Origin: Streptomyces sp. NBC_00513
GTDB lineage: Bacteria > Actinomycetota > Actinomycetes > Streptomycetales > Streptomycetaceae
DNA: 64,000 nt
Reading direction: 5' to 3'
NCBI RefSeq assembly: GCF_041431415.1
Contig: NZ_CP107845.1
Coordinates: forward strand, 2,976,001-3,040,000
Below are positions 46,023 to 55,470 of this stretch, piece after piece. The number at the start of each line of letters is the position of its first letter. Positions within the stretch are counted from its first letter, which is position 1. The notes beneath the pieces were generated by a model, which saw nothing but the letters and a program-made list of their open reading frames with translations, made no database searches and was not told the DNA's origin. A program made the position numbers and the translations under genes.

Positions 46023-49000
46023 CAGGCGATCCTCGTATGCATGTCGACGGTGGTGCCGGACGGGCCGGGGGTGATGGTGACCTGCTGCATCACTGCGCGC
46101 ATCAGGCCCATCCCGCGGCCGCGGTGGGTGTTGAGTTCCGGCTGCGGGGCTTTCCAGCGGCCGGTGTCGGCAATGGTCAGGTGCAGATTGTCGACGTACG
46201 CCTCGGCCCGGAGGTGGATGGCGTCACCGGGGGCGTCGCGGTGGCCGTGCTCGATGGCGTTGGCGCATGCCTCGCCGGCGGCGACCAGGACGTTCTGCAC
46301 CGTGGTGGGGGGCAGGTCGCACTGGGCCAGCCAGCCGCGCAGCGTCTTGCGGACGGGGGCGAGCTGGGACGATTCGGCGGGGAAGGACATCTCAAGCGGG
46401 GCCGGGTGTCGGTAGAGCAGCAGGGCGACGTCGTCGTCGTAGCCGTCGACGGGCGCCAACCGGGACATGACGTGGGTGGCGAGGTCGTCGACCGAGGTGT
46501 CCCGGCCGTCCTGGAGCGCTTCACTGGCCTGGTCTATGCCCGCGCTGAGCGGGCGACGGCGGCGTTCGACGAGACCGTCGGTGTACAGCAGCAGGGTGGA
46601 CCGGGCCGGGATGGTGCAGGAGCCTTCGGGGCGTTGGTTGCCGGGCCGGACGGCCAGCGGCAGGGAGCGCCCGTCCTCGAGGAGCCGGGTGGCGCCGTCG
46701 GGGCCGACGAGGATGCCGGGCGGGTGGCCGGCGCTGGAGTACGTCAGTTGCCCGGTCTCGGAGTTGAGCACGCCACAGAAAACGGTGGTGCAGACCGCGC
46801 CCGGCACACCGGCGGCGAACTGGTCGAGGGCCATCAGCGTCTGGGCGGGGCTGGCGTCCTGGAGCAACAGGGCGCGGCAGGCGCTGCGCAGTTGGCCCAT
46901 GACGCTGGCGGCTTCGAGGCCCCGGCCGACGCAGTCGCCGACGACGATGCCGATACGGCCGTCGGGCAGGGTGACGGTGTCGTACCAGTCCCCGCCGACC
47001 TCCAGGGGCTGGGTCGCGGGTTCGTAGCGGACGGCGAAACCGGCGGGCAGTCGGGAGGGGCCCAGGATGGCGCGTTGCAGGGCGATGGCGGTCTCGCGCT
47101 GCTGATCGAACTGGTGTGCGCGGTTCAGTCCCTGGGCGAGGTGGCCGGCGAGGAGGGACAGCAGCAGCTGGTCCTCACCGGTGAAGGGCCGGTTCTCGCC
47201 GAGGTCCATCCACAGGACGAGCGGGCCTTCGGGGAACTCCAGGAGGATGCCGGCCCCGGTGGGGTCGGCGACCGGGGTCAGGATCGGTCCCCGGCGCAGG
47301 CCTTCGAGCGCCCCACGCCGGCCGGCGGGCAGTTCGGACCAGGCGGGCGGGACGTCGGTGGAGGTCAGTGTGGGTTCGTCGCCGTGGTCGAAGACCGCTG
47401 CCAGGACCGACCGGGCACGCCACAGCTTCTTCAGTTCGTCCAGCGCGCCGGCGAGTGCCTCGGGCACGCTGGTCGCCCGGGACAGGCAGGTGCCCAGAGC
47501 TGCCAGGGCGCTTTCGCGCTGGATGGCGTAGTGCTCGGCGGTCACGTCGCGGAAGGTGCCGACGGTCACGCGGCGCCCGGTGTCGGGATCGTCGACCTGG
47601 TTGAAGGTGGCCGTCGCCCACAGCCGGTGTCCGTCGCGGTGGGTGATCGGGATGGTGTACGAGCCCTTGGTGCTGCCCAGCAGCAGGGCGAAGGCCTCGC
47701 CGACCTGCCGGTGCGCCTCGGAGTCGGTGCCGGCGTCGGGCCACCAGGGGTGGGTCGGCCGGTAGGGCAGGCCCTCGGGGCCGTAGCCGAGGATGTCGGT
47801 GAAGGCGGCGTTGATCTCGATGACGGCGCCGTCCTCGTCGCAGACGAAGAAGGCCTCCTGGAGGGAGTCCACCAGTGCGGTGCGCCAGCGGGCGTGGTGG
47901 TTGCGCAGCCGCGCCAGTTCGATGTTGGCCCTGACCCGGGCGAGGAGGTCGGCCGCGGCGAACGGTTTGACGAGGTAGTCGTCGGCGCCGGCGCGCAGGC
48001 CTTCGATGGACGCTTCCTGTCCGGCCCGGGCGGACAGCAGCAGCACGGGTACCGAGGCGGTGCGCGGGTCGGCCCGCAGCGCCGCGACCAGGGCGAGGCC
48101 GTCCAAGTGGGGCATCATGACATCGCTGACCACCAGGTCGAAGGCCTTCGCGCGGACGGCCCCCAGCGCCTGCCGGCCGTCGTTGACCGTGCTGACCTGG
48201 TAGCCGGCGCCGAGCAACAGGCGGCTGAGGTACTCGCGCATGTCGGCGTTGTCGTCGGCGACCAGGACGTGGACCGGGAGCGCAGGTCCGTGAGTCGGTC
48301 CGTGAGTCGGTCCGACGATGCCCTCCTCGATGTCCGTGACCGCGGCGGGCGTCGCCGCGGTCCGCTCGCCGGGCAGCCAGCGAAGGGCCTCCTGCACGAA
48401 GGGGTCGGTCGCGAGGGGGGCCGCGCCGGTGCCCGCCTCGGCGAGGACGGCGTCGGCGGGCAGGTGCGCGGTGCCGAAGGGCAAGCGGATGGTGAACCGG
48501 GTGCCGTGGCCCTCGGTCGATGTGGCGCCGATCTCGCCACCGTGCAGGCCGACCAGTTCCTTCACCAGGGCCAGGCCGATGCCGCTGCCCTCGTTGGAGC
48601 GGGCACGGGCGTTCTCGATGCGGTGGAACCGTTCGAACAGTCGGGGCATCTCCTGCGCCGCGACACCGATCCCGGTGTCGACGACGGTCACCACCGCCGC
48701 ACCGTCCTCGGTACCCACGGCGATGCCGATCGAGCCGTCGAAGGTGAACTTCAGCGCGTTGCTGAGCAGGTTGAGGACGACCTTCTCCCACATGCTCCGG
48801 TCGATGAAGACCGGCTCGGGCAGCGGGGGGCAGTCGACCCGGAAGTCCAGGCCGGCCCTGTCGACGGCGGAGCGGAACACACTGGCGAGTTCACCGGTGA
48901 CCGCGGCCAGGTCGACCGGCTCGTAGCCCGCCTGCATCCGGCCCGCCTCGATGCGGGAGAAGTCCAGCAGCGTGTTGACCAGCTTGCCCAGCCGCAGCCC

Positions 49001-50203
49001 GTTGCGGTGGACGACCTCCAGTTCCTCGCGCACGCCCGCGTCCGCGTCCGTGAGGCGCTCCCGCAGTTCCTCCACCGGCCCCATGATCAGTGTCAGGGGG
49101 GTGCGGAACTCGTGGCTGATGTTGGAGAAGAAGGCCGTCTTCGCCCGGTCCAGCTCGGCGAGTTCCTCCGCGCGCCGCTGCTGTGCCTGGTAGCTGCGGG
49201 CGCTGGCGACCCCGGTGGCGACATGCCCGGCGACCAGTTCCACGAAGCCGCGGTATCCGTCGTCCAGGTCCCGGTACCGGTTCAGGCCGACGACCATGAA
49301 TCCGTACGGGGCGCCACCCTGCTGCCGCAAGGGCACGACCATTGCCTGGAGGGGTACTTCGGGCCGTTCCCCCGTCGGCAGGTCCGCGAACACGGTGCCG
49401 ACCAACGGCACCAGCGCGGACTCGCCCCGAGCCGCGGCGGCGGTCGGCCACACCGTCTCGGAGCCCGGCGGGAGGTGGTCCACCGCGGCCGGGTGATCGT
49501 CGCGTATGCCGGTGGCCGCGGCCAGCGCGGCGCCGCCGTCCTCTTGGAAGAGGTACGTCAGCGTGAACGGCAGGTCGTACGGGTTGCGGCTCAGTTGCAG
49601 ACGGGCGAAGTCGAGCATCTCCTGTTCGGTGCGCACCACGCTGGGGTCGGAGCCGAGGTCGCGGAGGGTGGCCATCCGTCGTTCGCCGATGACCCGGTCG
49701 GTCTCCTCGCTGACCACGCACAGCATGCCGACCACGTGCCCGGCGTCGTCGCGCAGCGGGCTGTAGGAGAACGTGTGGTAGCTCTCCTCGGGGTATCCGG
49801 AGCGCTCCACGAAGAGCAGCAGCGCCTGGTCCCAGGTCGCTTCCCCGGTGGTGAGCACGGTGTCGATGCGGGGGCCGATGGCGTCCCAGATCTCCGCCCA
49901 GACCTCGCTCGCCGGCCGGCCCAGGGCCCACGGGTACTTCCGGCCCAGGGTGTCGCGCCGGTAGGCGGCGTTGCAGAAGAACGTGAGTTCCGGTCCCCAG
50001 GCCATCCACATCGAGAACTTCGACGACAGGAGGATGCTCACGGTCGTCTTGAGGCTCTGCGGCCAGCCCTCGGGGTTCCCGAGCGGGGTGGTCGCCGCCC
50101 AGTCCACGAGGGCCAGATCCCGGCCGACCACCTCGTCGGCGGCGAACACGTCGGTTCCGGCCGGCGCCGTCGCCTGCGGATCGGCGTCCTCGGAACGCGT
50201 CAC
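46022..50203 (-). CDS. Giant hybrid sensor: histidine kinase, receiver, PP2C phosphatase and anti-sigma kinase
   Basis: A 1393-residue cytoplasmic protein, GTG start with GAAGGGA upstream. Order: PAS-like region (about 20-180), GAF-like region (190-345), HisKA with phospho-acceptor His364 ([13 protein letters not shown]), HATPase (about 460-575, [24 protein letters not shown]), receiver with phospho-acceptor Asp694 ([13 protein letters not shown]), PAS (about 770-890), GAF (895-1030), SpoIIE-type PP2C (about 1050-1245, [35 protein letters not shown]) and an RsbW-like HATPase (about 1260-1393, [11 protein letters not shown]). It thus joins two-component signalling to partner switching in one chain. 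STAS genes lie on both sides, one overlapping its stop. Confidence 0.92.
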   Translation of the reverse strand: MTRSEDADPQATAPAGTDVFAADEVVGRDLALVDWAATTPLGNPEGWPQSLKTTVSILLSSKFSMWMAWGPELTFFCNAAYRRDTLGRKYPWALGRPASEVWAEIWDAIGPRIDTVLTTGEATWDQALLLFVERSGYPEESYHTFSYSPLRDDAGHVVGMLCVVSEETDRVIGERRMATLRDLGSDPSVVRTEQEMLDFARLQLSRNPYDLPFTLTYLFQEDGGAALAAATGIRDDHPAAVDHLPPGSETVWPTAAAARGESALVPLVGTVFADLPTGERPEVPLQAMVVPLRQQGGAPYGFMVVGLNRYRDLDDGYRGFVELVAGHVATGVASARSYQAQQRRAEELAELDRAKTAFFSNISHEFRTPLTLIMGPVEELRERLTDADAGVREELEVVHRNGLRLGKLVNTLLDFSRIEAGRMQAGYEPVDLAAVTGELASVFRSAVDRAGLDFRVDCPPLPEPVFIDRSMWEKVVLNLLSNALKFTFDGSIGIAVGTEDGAAVVTVVDTGIGVAAQEMPRLFERFHRIENARARSNEGSGIGLALVKELVGLHGGEIGATSTEGHGTRFTIRLPFGTAHLPADAVLAEAGTGAAPLATDPFVQEALRWLPGERTAATPAAVTDIEEGIVGPTHGPTHGPALPVHVLVADDNADMREYLSRLLLGAGYQVSTVNDGRQALGAVRAKAFDLVVSDVMMPHLDGLALVAALRADPRTASVPVLLLSARAGQEASIEGLRAGADDYLVKPFAAADLLARVRANIELARLRNHHARWRTALVDSLQEAFFVCDEDGAVIEINAAFTDILGYGPEGLPYRPTHPWWPDAGTDSEAHRQVGEAFALLLGSTKGSYTIPITHRDGHRLWATATFNQVDDPDTGRRVTVGTFRDVTAEHYAIQRESALAALGTCLSRATSVPEALAGALDELKKLWRARSVLAAVFDHGDEPTLTSTDVPPAWSELPAGRRGALEGLRRGPILTPVADPTGAGILLEFPEGPLVLWMDLGENRPFTGEDQLLLSLLAGHLAQGLNRAHQFDQQRETAIALQRAILGPSRLPAGFAVRYEPATQPLEVGGDWYDTVTLPDGRIGIVVGDCVGRGLEAASVMGQLRSACRALLLQDASPAQTLMALDQFAAGVPGAVCTTVFCGVLNSETGQLTYSSAGHPPGILVGPDGATRLLEDGRSLPLAVRPGNQRPEGSCTIPARSTLLLYTDGLVERRRRPLSAGIDQASEALQDGRDTSVDDLATHVMSRLAPVDGYDDDVALLLYRHPAPLEMSFPAESSQLAPVRKTLRGWLAQCDLPPTTVQNVLVAAGEACANAIEHGHRDAPGDAIHLRAEAYVDNLHLTIADTGRWKAPQPELNTHRGRGMGLMRAVMQQVTITPGPSGTTVDMHTRIA

Positions 50204-50672
50204 TGTCCATCCCTTCGTTCACGGCAGCCGACGCCCGGGCGTGGGCCCACCGGCGTCGAGCTCCTGTCCCCTGCGCGTCATGGCCGCCAGGACCGTGAGA
50301 CACCCACCCGGCCGCCGGCCCGTCCGTAGGGGCTCGTTGACGTGATCCGTAGAATAGGACAGCGGCGCCTCGCACGAGGAGGCACGGCCAACGAGGCGGT
50401 GTGAGAGGCGGCATGAGGGGGACCGAGTACGTCGTCCACCGGGAGGTGGGGCCGCCACCGACCCCCGTGTGCCCGTCCGGGCAGTACCGGCCGGGCGGTT
50501 CCACGCCGCGGCGGCGATCGTCACGGCCGACGGGTACCACCCGGACACCGTCGACGTCCTCGACACCCGCGCCCCGCCCCACCGACGTCCGGCTCGCGCC
50601 CCTGCCGGACCCGGCGGCGCTCGCCCTGTCCGTTCCGCCCCGCCGCACACCGCCACCCGCTCAGGAGAACAG
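50204..50672. other. Divergent promoter region between hub gene and STAS gene
   Basis: A 469-bp gap that must hold promoters for both the hub gene and the divergent STAS gene. I see no clear sigma-70 pair or palindrome. A coding-like stretch around 50480-50580 has shifting frames and no convincing gene. Confidence 0.6.
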
Positions 50673-51029
50673 GTGACCGACCGCACCCTGACCGCCACCC
50701 GCCACACCCACTCCCGCGGTGCCACCGTGCTGGTGGTCGTCGGCGAACTCGACCACCACACCGCACCGGAACTCACCCGGGTCATCCGGGAGACGCCCTT
50801 CGGCCCCGACGTCCCCGTACTGATCGACGTCTCCGAGCTCACCTACTGCGACTCCACCGGCATCACCGTGCTCGTCGGCGCCTACCACCGTGCGCACGAG
50901 GTCGACGCCGCCCTGCTCATCGTCGGGCTGAACCCCGAGCTGACGAACGTCTTCCGCATCGTCGGCCTCGATCAGCTCTTCACCTTCCAGCCCACCGTCG
51001 AGGACGCCGTCAACGCCCTGCACGCCTAG
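50673..51029 (+). CDS. STAS-domain anti-anti-sigma factor
   Basis: A 118-residue STAS domain starting at GTG 50673 with AGGAG upstream. The regulated loop is LTYCDSTGITVL (Ser61), and VVVGELDHHTAPEL is a typical first half. It is divergent from the hub gene and could be a second substrate of its RsbW-like and PP2C domains, or belong to another partner-switch. Confidence 0.9.
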   Translation: MTDRTLTATRHTHSRGATVLVVVGELDHHTAPELTRVIRETPFGPDVPVLIDVSELTYCDSTGITVLVGAYHRAHEVDAALLIVGLNPELTNVFRIVGLDQLFTFQPTVEDAVNALHA

Positions 51030-51235
51030 ACGGTCACGCCCCGCACGGCTCGTCCCGCACGGGCGCGGCGGTGGCCGGGGCGAAGCCCTCCGGGTTGTCC
51101 GGGCGGTTCGGTCCCACGGATCCGGTCGCCTCGCGGCGTGACGACGGCACTGGGCATGGCCCCCCGGGGTCTGCGGTACGACGAGTCCAGGACGAGGTCA
51201 TCCGGGGCGGCGGGTGGCTCGTCTACCCTGATCAG

Positions 51236-51937
51236 GTGACCGAGGAAGTGAATCAACTCGGCGGTGAAGCGCCGCGACTCGGCGCGCTCCCCGCGCGCGC
51301 GACCGTGGCCGTGTGGGCCCTGGACACCACGCGCGACGTGGTCGGCGGCCACGCGGTCGCCGAGGCGTCGGCGGTGCTCGACGCCGGCGAACAGGACCGT
51401 GCGGGCCGGCTGCTGCGCCCCGGCGACCGGCACCGCTACGTCGCCTCGCACCTGGGGCTTCGCGCGCTGCTCGGCGGCTACCTGGGGCTGGCGCCGGAGA
51501 AGGTCACGCTGGTCCGCGAGGACTGCCCGTGCTGCGGCGGCCCGCACGGCCGGCCCGCGGTGGCGGGGGGCGCGGTGCACTTCTCGCTGTCCCACAGCGG
51601 GGACCTGGCGTACCTGGCGTTCGCCGGGTCGCCGGTGGGGGTCGACGTGGAGCGCGTACCGAGCGGGCAGGCGGTGGCCGACGTCCTGCGGACCCTGCAC
51701 CCGGCGGAGACGGCGGAACTCCTCGCGCTCCCGGAAGCGGAACGGCGCGTGCCGATGGCCCGGTTGTGGTCCCGCAAGGAGGCCTGCCTCAAGGCCACCG
51801 GTACGGGCCTGGCCCTCGGGCTGACCGACCCGTACGTCGGCTCGGGCCCCACCCCCGCCCCGGTGACGGGCTGGACCCTGCGCGACCTGCCGGCCCCGGC
51901 GGGCTACGCCGCGGCCCTGGCCGTGTCCGGGCGTTGA
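51236..51937 (+). CDS. 4'-phosphopantetheinyl transferase (Sfp type)
   Basis: A 233-residue enzyme that attaches the phosphopantetheine arm of CoA to carrier proteins of polyketide and peptide synthases. The family motifs are present: FSLSHSGDLAYLAF, VGVDVERVPSG (Mg-binding Asp and Glu) and LWSRKEACLKATG. Start at GTG 51236. It is not inside a biosynthetic cluster here, so it is probably a general-purpose activating enzyme. Confidence 0.92.
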   Translation: MTEEVNQLGGEAPRLGALPARATVAVWALDTTRDVVGGHAVAEASAVLDAGEQDRAGRLLRPGDRHRYVASHLGLRALLGGYLGLAPEKVTLVREDCPCCGGPHGRPAVAGGAVHFSLSHSGDLAYLAFAGSPVGVDVERVPSGQAVADVLRTLHPAETAELLALPEAERRVPMARLWSRKEACLKATGTGLALGLTDPYVGSGPTPAPVTGWTLRDLPAPAGYAAALAVSGR

Positions 51938-51973
51938 GCTCTCCCGCGGGACGCGCGCCGTAGGGTGGCCGTC

Positions 51974-52438
51974 ATGGACATTCGCCGCGCCCTCACCACC
52001 GCGGAACTGCGGGCCGCCGAGGGGCTCTTCGACGGGCCGGCCCGCGAGGACTGGTCGGCTCGTTTCCTGGCCGCGCCCGGACACCTGATGCTCGTCGCGT
52101 ACGTGGACGGCGTGCCCGCCGGCATGGTCTCGGGGGTGGAGATGAGCCATCCCGACAAGGGCACCGAGATGTGCCTGTACGAGCTGTCGGTCGACGAGGG
52201 GTACCGGCGGCGCGGCATCGGTCGGAGCCTCACGCTGGCCTTGGCCGACGAGGCCCGCGCCCGGGGCTGTTACGGCATGTGGGTGGGGGTCGACACGGAC
52301 AACGAGGCCGCGCTGGCCACCTACGCGTCCGCCGGGTCCCGCGACGAGGGCCTGTTCACGATGCGCGGCTGGCCCCTCGCCCCGGAGCCCGCCGACACCA
52401 CCGCCACCGCCGACCCAATTCCGGGCTCCGTGCTCTGA
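51974..52438 (+). CDS. GNAT-family N-acetyltransferase
   Basis: A 154-residue GNAT fold. The acetyl-CoA loop is ELSVDEGYRRRGIGRSLTLA, followed by GVDTDNEAALATYASAG. Overall layout resembles the AAC(3)-I aminoglycoside acetyltransferase group, but this group also includes many housekeeping enzymes, so a resistance role should not be assumed. An in-frame GTG at 51965 is an alternative start. Confidence 0.88.
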   Translation: MDIRRALTTAELRAAEGLFDGPAREDWSARFLAAPGHLMLVAYVDGVPAGMVSGVEMSHPDKGTEMCLYELSVDEGYRRRGIGRSLTLALADEARARGCYGMWVGVDTDNEAALATYASAGSRDEGLFTMRGWPLAPEPADTTATADPIPGSVL

Positions 52439-52568
52439 TCCCCGCCCGTCCGCGCGCCCCGACGGCCGGCCCGCCCGGGGCTGCGCGTCGTCCGTGCGGC
52501 GGCGTGTCGTGCGCCCACTCGGCGCACCCTCCGCGCGCCCGGCCCGCGCCTCGCCGAGCATCGGCCGC

Positions 52569-53735
52569 ATGACCGCATTCACCGCGCTGCTCCCGGCCGC
52601 CGCCCTGCTGGCGACGGCCGCCCTGCCGACCGCGCCCGCCGGCGAGACCGCCGCCGCCGAAGCCCCCCTCGCTCCCTACGTCGTGGTCCTCAAGGACAGC
52701 ACGCGCGCGCCCGCCGCCGCCCGCGCCCTCGCCGCCGAGGCGGCGCAGTCCGGAGACGAGGTGCGGGCCGTCTACGACACCGCGCTGAACGGGTTCGCCC
52801 TGCGCACGACCGCCTCCCGCGCCGCCGCCCTGGCCGCCGATCCCCGGGTGGCGTCGGTCGAACCGGACGCCGTGTTCCACGTCGACGACACACAGCCGCA
52901 GGCGCCCTGGACCCTGGACCGGATCGACCAGCGCGATCTCCCGCTCGACGCCTCGTACACGTACGGTACGAAGGCTGCGGGCGTCACGGCGTACGTCCTG
53001 GACACCGGGATCAACACGGCGCACCAGGAGTTCGGCGGGCGCGCCCGCTTCGGCCACAACGCGGTGCGGTCCGAGACGGCGACCGACTGCAACGGGCACG
53101 GCTCGCACGTGGCGGGCACCATCGGCGGGGCCACGTACGGGGTCGCGAAGGGGGTGTCCCTCGTGGCCGTGAAGGTGGCCGACTGCAGGGGCGACGGCCG
53201 ACTGTCGGACATGCTGCGCGGCCTGGACTGGACGGTGCGGGACGCCGTCCGCGGCAAGACGCCCGCGGTGGCCAACATGAGCATGGGGGGCGCCCGCAGT
53301 TACGCCCTGGACGCGGCGGTCGTCCGAGCGGTGGCCTCCGGGATCACCTTCACGGTGGCCGCCGGGAACTCCGCCGAGGACGCCTGCGACGGATCTCCGT
53401 CCCGGGTCCCCCAGGCCATCACGGTGGGCGCCACCGACTCCGGCGACCGCGGGGCCGCGTTCTCCGGCCACGGCCGGTGCGTGGACCTCTTCGCGCCGGG
53501 CGTGTCCGTCGTGTCCGCGTGGAAGGGCTCCACCACCGCCCTCGCGCGCGCCACCGGCACCTCCATGGCGGCCCCGCACGTGGCGGGGGCCGCCGCGTTG
53601 ATCCTGGCCGGCGGCACGGCCAAGACCCCCGAGGAGGTCACCTCCGCCCTGCTGCGGGACGCCGGGAGGGACCGGATCACCGGCCTCCCGGCGGGGACCG
53701 CGAACCTGCTGCTGCACACCCCGAGCGGCCACTGA
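52569..53735 (+). CDS. Secreted subtilisin-like serine protease (S8)
   Basis: A 388-residue pre-pro-protease. Signal peptide 1-30, an I9 inhibitor pro-domain (about 36-105, PYVVVLKDSTRAPAA), then the S8 domain with catalytic Asp (YVLDTGIN, about 144), His (NGHGSHVAGT, about 176) and Ser (GTSMAAPHVAGA, about 331). The triad is complete. It is the size of proteinase K-like Streptomyces enzymes and has no C-terminal extension. Confidence 0.95.
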   Translation: MTAFTALLPAAALLATAALPTAPAGETAAAEAPLAPYVVVLKDSTRAPAAARALAAEAAQSGDEVRAVYDTALNGFALRTTASRAAALAADPRVASVEPDAVFHVDDTQPQAPWTLDRIDQRDLPLDASYTYGTKAAGVTAYVLDTGINTAHQEFGGRARFGHNAVRSETATDCNGHGSHVAGTIGGATYGVAKGVSLVAVKVADCRGDGRLSDMLRGLDWTVRDAVRGKTPAVANMSMGGARSYALDAAVVRAVASGITFTVAAGNSAEDACDGSPSRVPQAITVGATDSGDRGAAFSGHGRCVDLFAPGVSVVSAWKGSTTALARATGTSMAAPHVAGAAALILAGGTAKTPEEVTSALLRDAGRDRITGLPAGTANLLLHTPSGH

Positions 53736-53825
53736 CACCCGGCGGCCGGGCAACCCGACCGCCCCATCCACACCTCCCGGGACCTCCCGCGACCTCCCGG
53801 CCGGCCCACCGACCGGTCGGTACCC

Positions 53826-53858
53826 GATGTCCCGTCAGACCCGTTCTGATGGGACATC
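53826..53858 (+). terminator. Terminator after the protease gene
   Basis: Two 13-nt arms (one G-U pair) around a 7-nt loop form a strong hairpin 90 bp after the stop, followed by AATTTGTGTG. Further on, CATTGAC (53889) and GTCAATG (53914) form a second inverted repeat, with TTGACT possibly a -35 box for the next gene. Confidence 0.75.
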
Positions 53859-53998
53859 AATTTGTGTGTGCTTCGGGAGAAAGCAAGCCATTGACTTCTC
53901 ATCACCGCGACGCGTCAATGTCGGCCTCCGCACCGGCTCGGCCTCCCCCACACAGCGGGTGGGGGGAGGGGTTCGTCTGACGAAGGAGTCGCGACCCA

Positions 53999-55291
53999 GT
54001 GAGTACAACGTTCCGACGAAGAGTTCTGGCCGGGGCGGGCGCACTGTCCCTGGCCCTGACGGGTGGCGTCGTGGGTCTGGCGGGGACGGCGCAGGCCGCG
54101 ACCAAGACCACAGCGGTGTTCGAGAACTGCGACGCTCCGGCGCCGCAGCCCGACGGTTCCGGCAACCAGAACTTCACGGTCACCCTGCCGGACGGCGCCA
54201 AGGCCGGCGATGTCGTCCCGATCACCATCGACCCGGGCGCGAGCCCGCTGATCCCGGGCTTCTCCGTCACGACGGTGAACACCTCCAAGATCACCCTCAA
54301 GGTGGGCACGACCACCCAGGTGGTCACCAGCCCGCCCGAGACCGTCAGCGTCGTGGCGGGACAGCCCCTGGACCCGAAGGCGTTCTCCGGAACCATCAGG
54401 ATCCCGGACGGCACCGAGGGCACCTCGGTCGACGTCAAGCTCGACCTGGCCGTGACCGACGCCGACCTCAGCGGGTCGGTCTTCACCACGACCTGCACCC
54501 CGGCGCCCCGTCCGAGCGCCTCGCTCGGATCGGTCGCGGTCGAGGCCCTCCCGAAGGACCCGATCACCACCAGGGTGACGCCCAACAGCGGCAAGGCGGG
54601 CACCGCCGTCGTCGTCACGGGCGCCAACTTCCCGGCCGGCGCGGTCACCTGCTCCGCCCTGCTGGCGGGCGTGGCGACCGGTGACACCGGTACGGGTACG
54701 GCGGACGCGTCGGGCGCCGCCACCTGCGACGTCACGGTCACCAAGAAGGCCGACGCCCTCAGGATCGACGGCGCGATCACCCCGTACAAGTCCTTCGTGT
54801 TCCTGGAGGACCAGGCGGGCGTGAAGAACCCCGTGGACGTCGAGGTGCTGCCGGGGCCGCTGGCCCTCGGCCCGAAGGACGGTCAGCCGGCCGTCGACTT
54901 CGGTTCGGTCACCATCAACGGCAAGCCCCAGTCGGTGGTCGGCGTGTTCAACGCGGCGACCGTCCAGGACTTCCGCGGCGGCTCGCTCGGCTGGGACGTC
55001 ACGGCGACCCGTACGCCGTTCCTGAACGCCACGACCGGGCACTCCATGCCGAAGGCGCAGATCGGCATCCAGCCGTCCTGCACCGTCACCAACCCGGACA
55101 GCCCGAGCACGTGCACCGCGGGTACGCCCGGGGCGATCACGGACACCCCGATGCAGGTGGCCTCCCAGGCCGCCGGCGGGGACGAGTTGACCGGCGGTGA
55201 GTTCGCGGTCGGTGGCGCCGGGATGATCCAGCTCCCGTCGTTCATGTTCGCCGACACCTACCAGTCGGTCGTCACCTTCTCGATCTCCTGA
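53999..55291 (+). CDS. Secreted WxL-domain-like surface protein
   Basis: A 430-residue protein, GTG start with AAGGAG upstream. Signal peptide ends near GTAQAATK. Residues 35-175 and 180-265 are beta-sandwich repeats, the second with a TIG/IPT-like start (TRVTPNSGKAGTAVVVTGAN). The last 150 residues resemble a WxL domain: LDFGSVTIN-like VDFGSVTING, VQDFRGGSLGWDVTATRTPF and the closing strand YQSVVTFSIS. Both WxL motifs are relaxed (WDV; FSI). WxL domains bind peptidoglycan. The DUF916-like partner gene lies downstream. Confidence 0.75.
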   Translation: MSTTFRRRVLAGAGALSLALTGGVVGLAGTAQAATKTTAVFENCDAPAPQPDGSGNQNFTVTLPDGAKAGDVVPITIDPGASPLIPGFSVTTVNTSKITLKVGTTTQVVTSPPETVSVVAGQPLDPKAFSGTIRIPDGTEGTSVDVKLDLAVTDADLSGSVFTTTCTPAPRPSASLGSVAVEALPKDPITTRVTPNSGKAGTAVVVTGANFPAGAVTCSALLAGVATGDTGTGTADASGAATCDVTVTKKADALRIDGAITPYKSFVFLEDQAGVKNPVDVEVLPGPLALGPKDGQPAVDFGSVTINGKPQSVVGVFNAATVQDFRGGSLGWDVTATRTPFLNATTGHSMPKAQIGIQPSCTVTNPDSPSTCTAGTPGAITDTPMQVASQAAGGDELTGGEFAVGGAGMIQLPSFMFADTYQSVVTFSIS

Positions 55292-55326
55292 TCGGGACCG
55301 GTTCTCGATCTCCTGATCGGGTCCGG
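55277..55326. repeat. 25-bp tandem duplication across a stop codon
   Basis: Two adjacent 25-bp copies (start TTCTCGATCTCCTGATCGGG) differ at one base. The first contains the last codons and stop of the WxL-type gene, so the second repeats them just after the gene. Confidence 0.9.
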
Positions 55327-55331
55327 CCCAG

Positions 55332-55363
55332 GGTGGTGCGGCGCTCCCCGGCGCCGCACCACC
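55332..55363 (+). terminator. Hairpin terminator after the WxL-type gene
   Basis: A 13-bp perfect stem (GGTGGTGCGGCGC with its complement) and a 6-nt loop, ending in TTCCC. It lies between the WxL-type and DUF916-type genes, so read-through may set their ratio. Confidence 0.75.
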
Positions 55364-55470
55364 TTCCCGGTTTCCCCCGGCACCTGCCCGGCTTCCCAGC
55401 CCCCTCCCGGTTCCCCACCCGCCGGTCGTCCCGGCCGCCCACCGCGACCGTCCCGTCTGGAGACCCGCCC

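Noticed and set aside
50401..50676. 91-residue frame upstream of the STAS gene
   Set aside because: Codon pattern is coding-like only in patches and in differing frames, with Pro/Arg-rich translation and no family.
51236..51937. Phosphopantetheinyl transferase as a sign of a biosynthetic gene cluster
   Set aside because: No polyketide, peptide-synthase or tailoring genes are in the window.
51974..52438. GNAT gene as an aminoglycoside-resistance gene
   Set aside because: Only general resemblance to AAC(3)-I; the fold is shared by many unrelated acetyltransferases.
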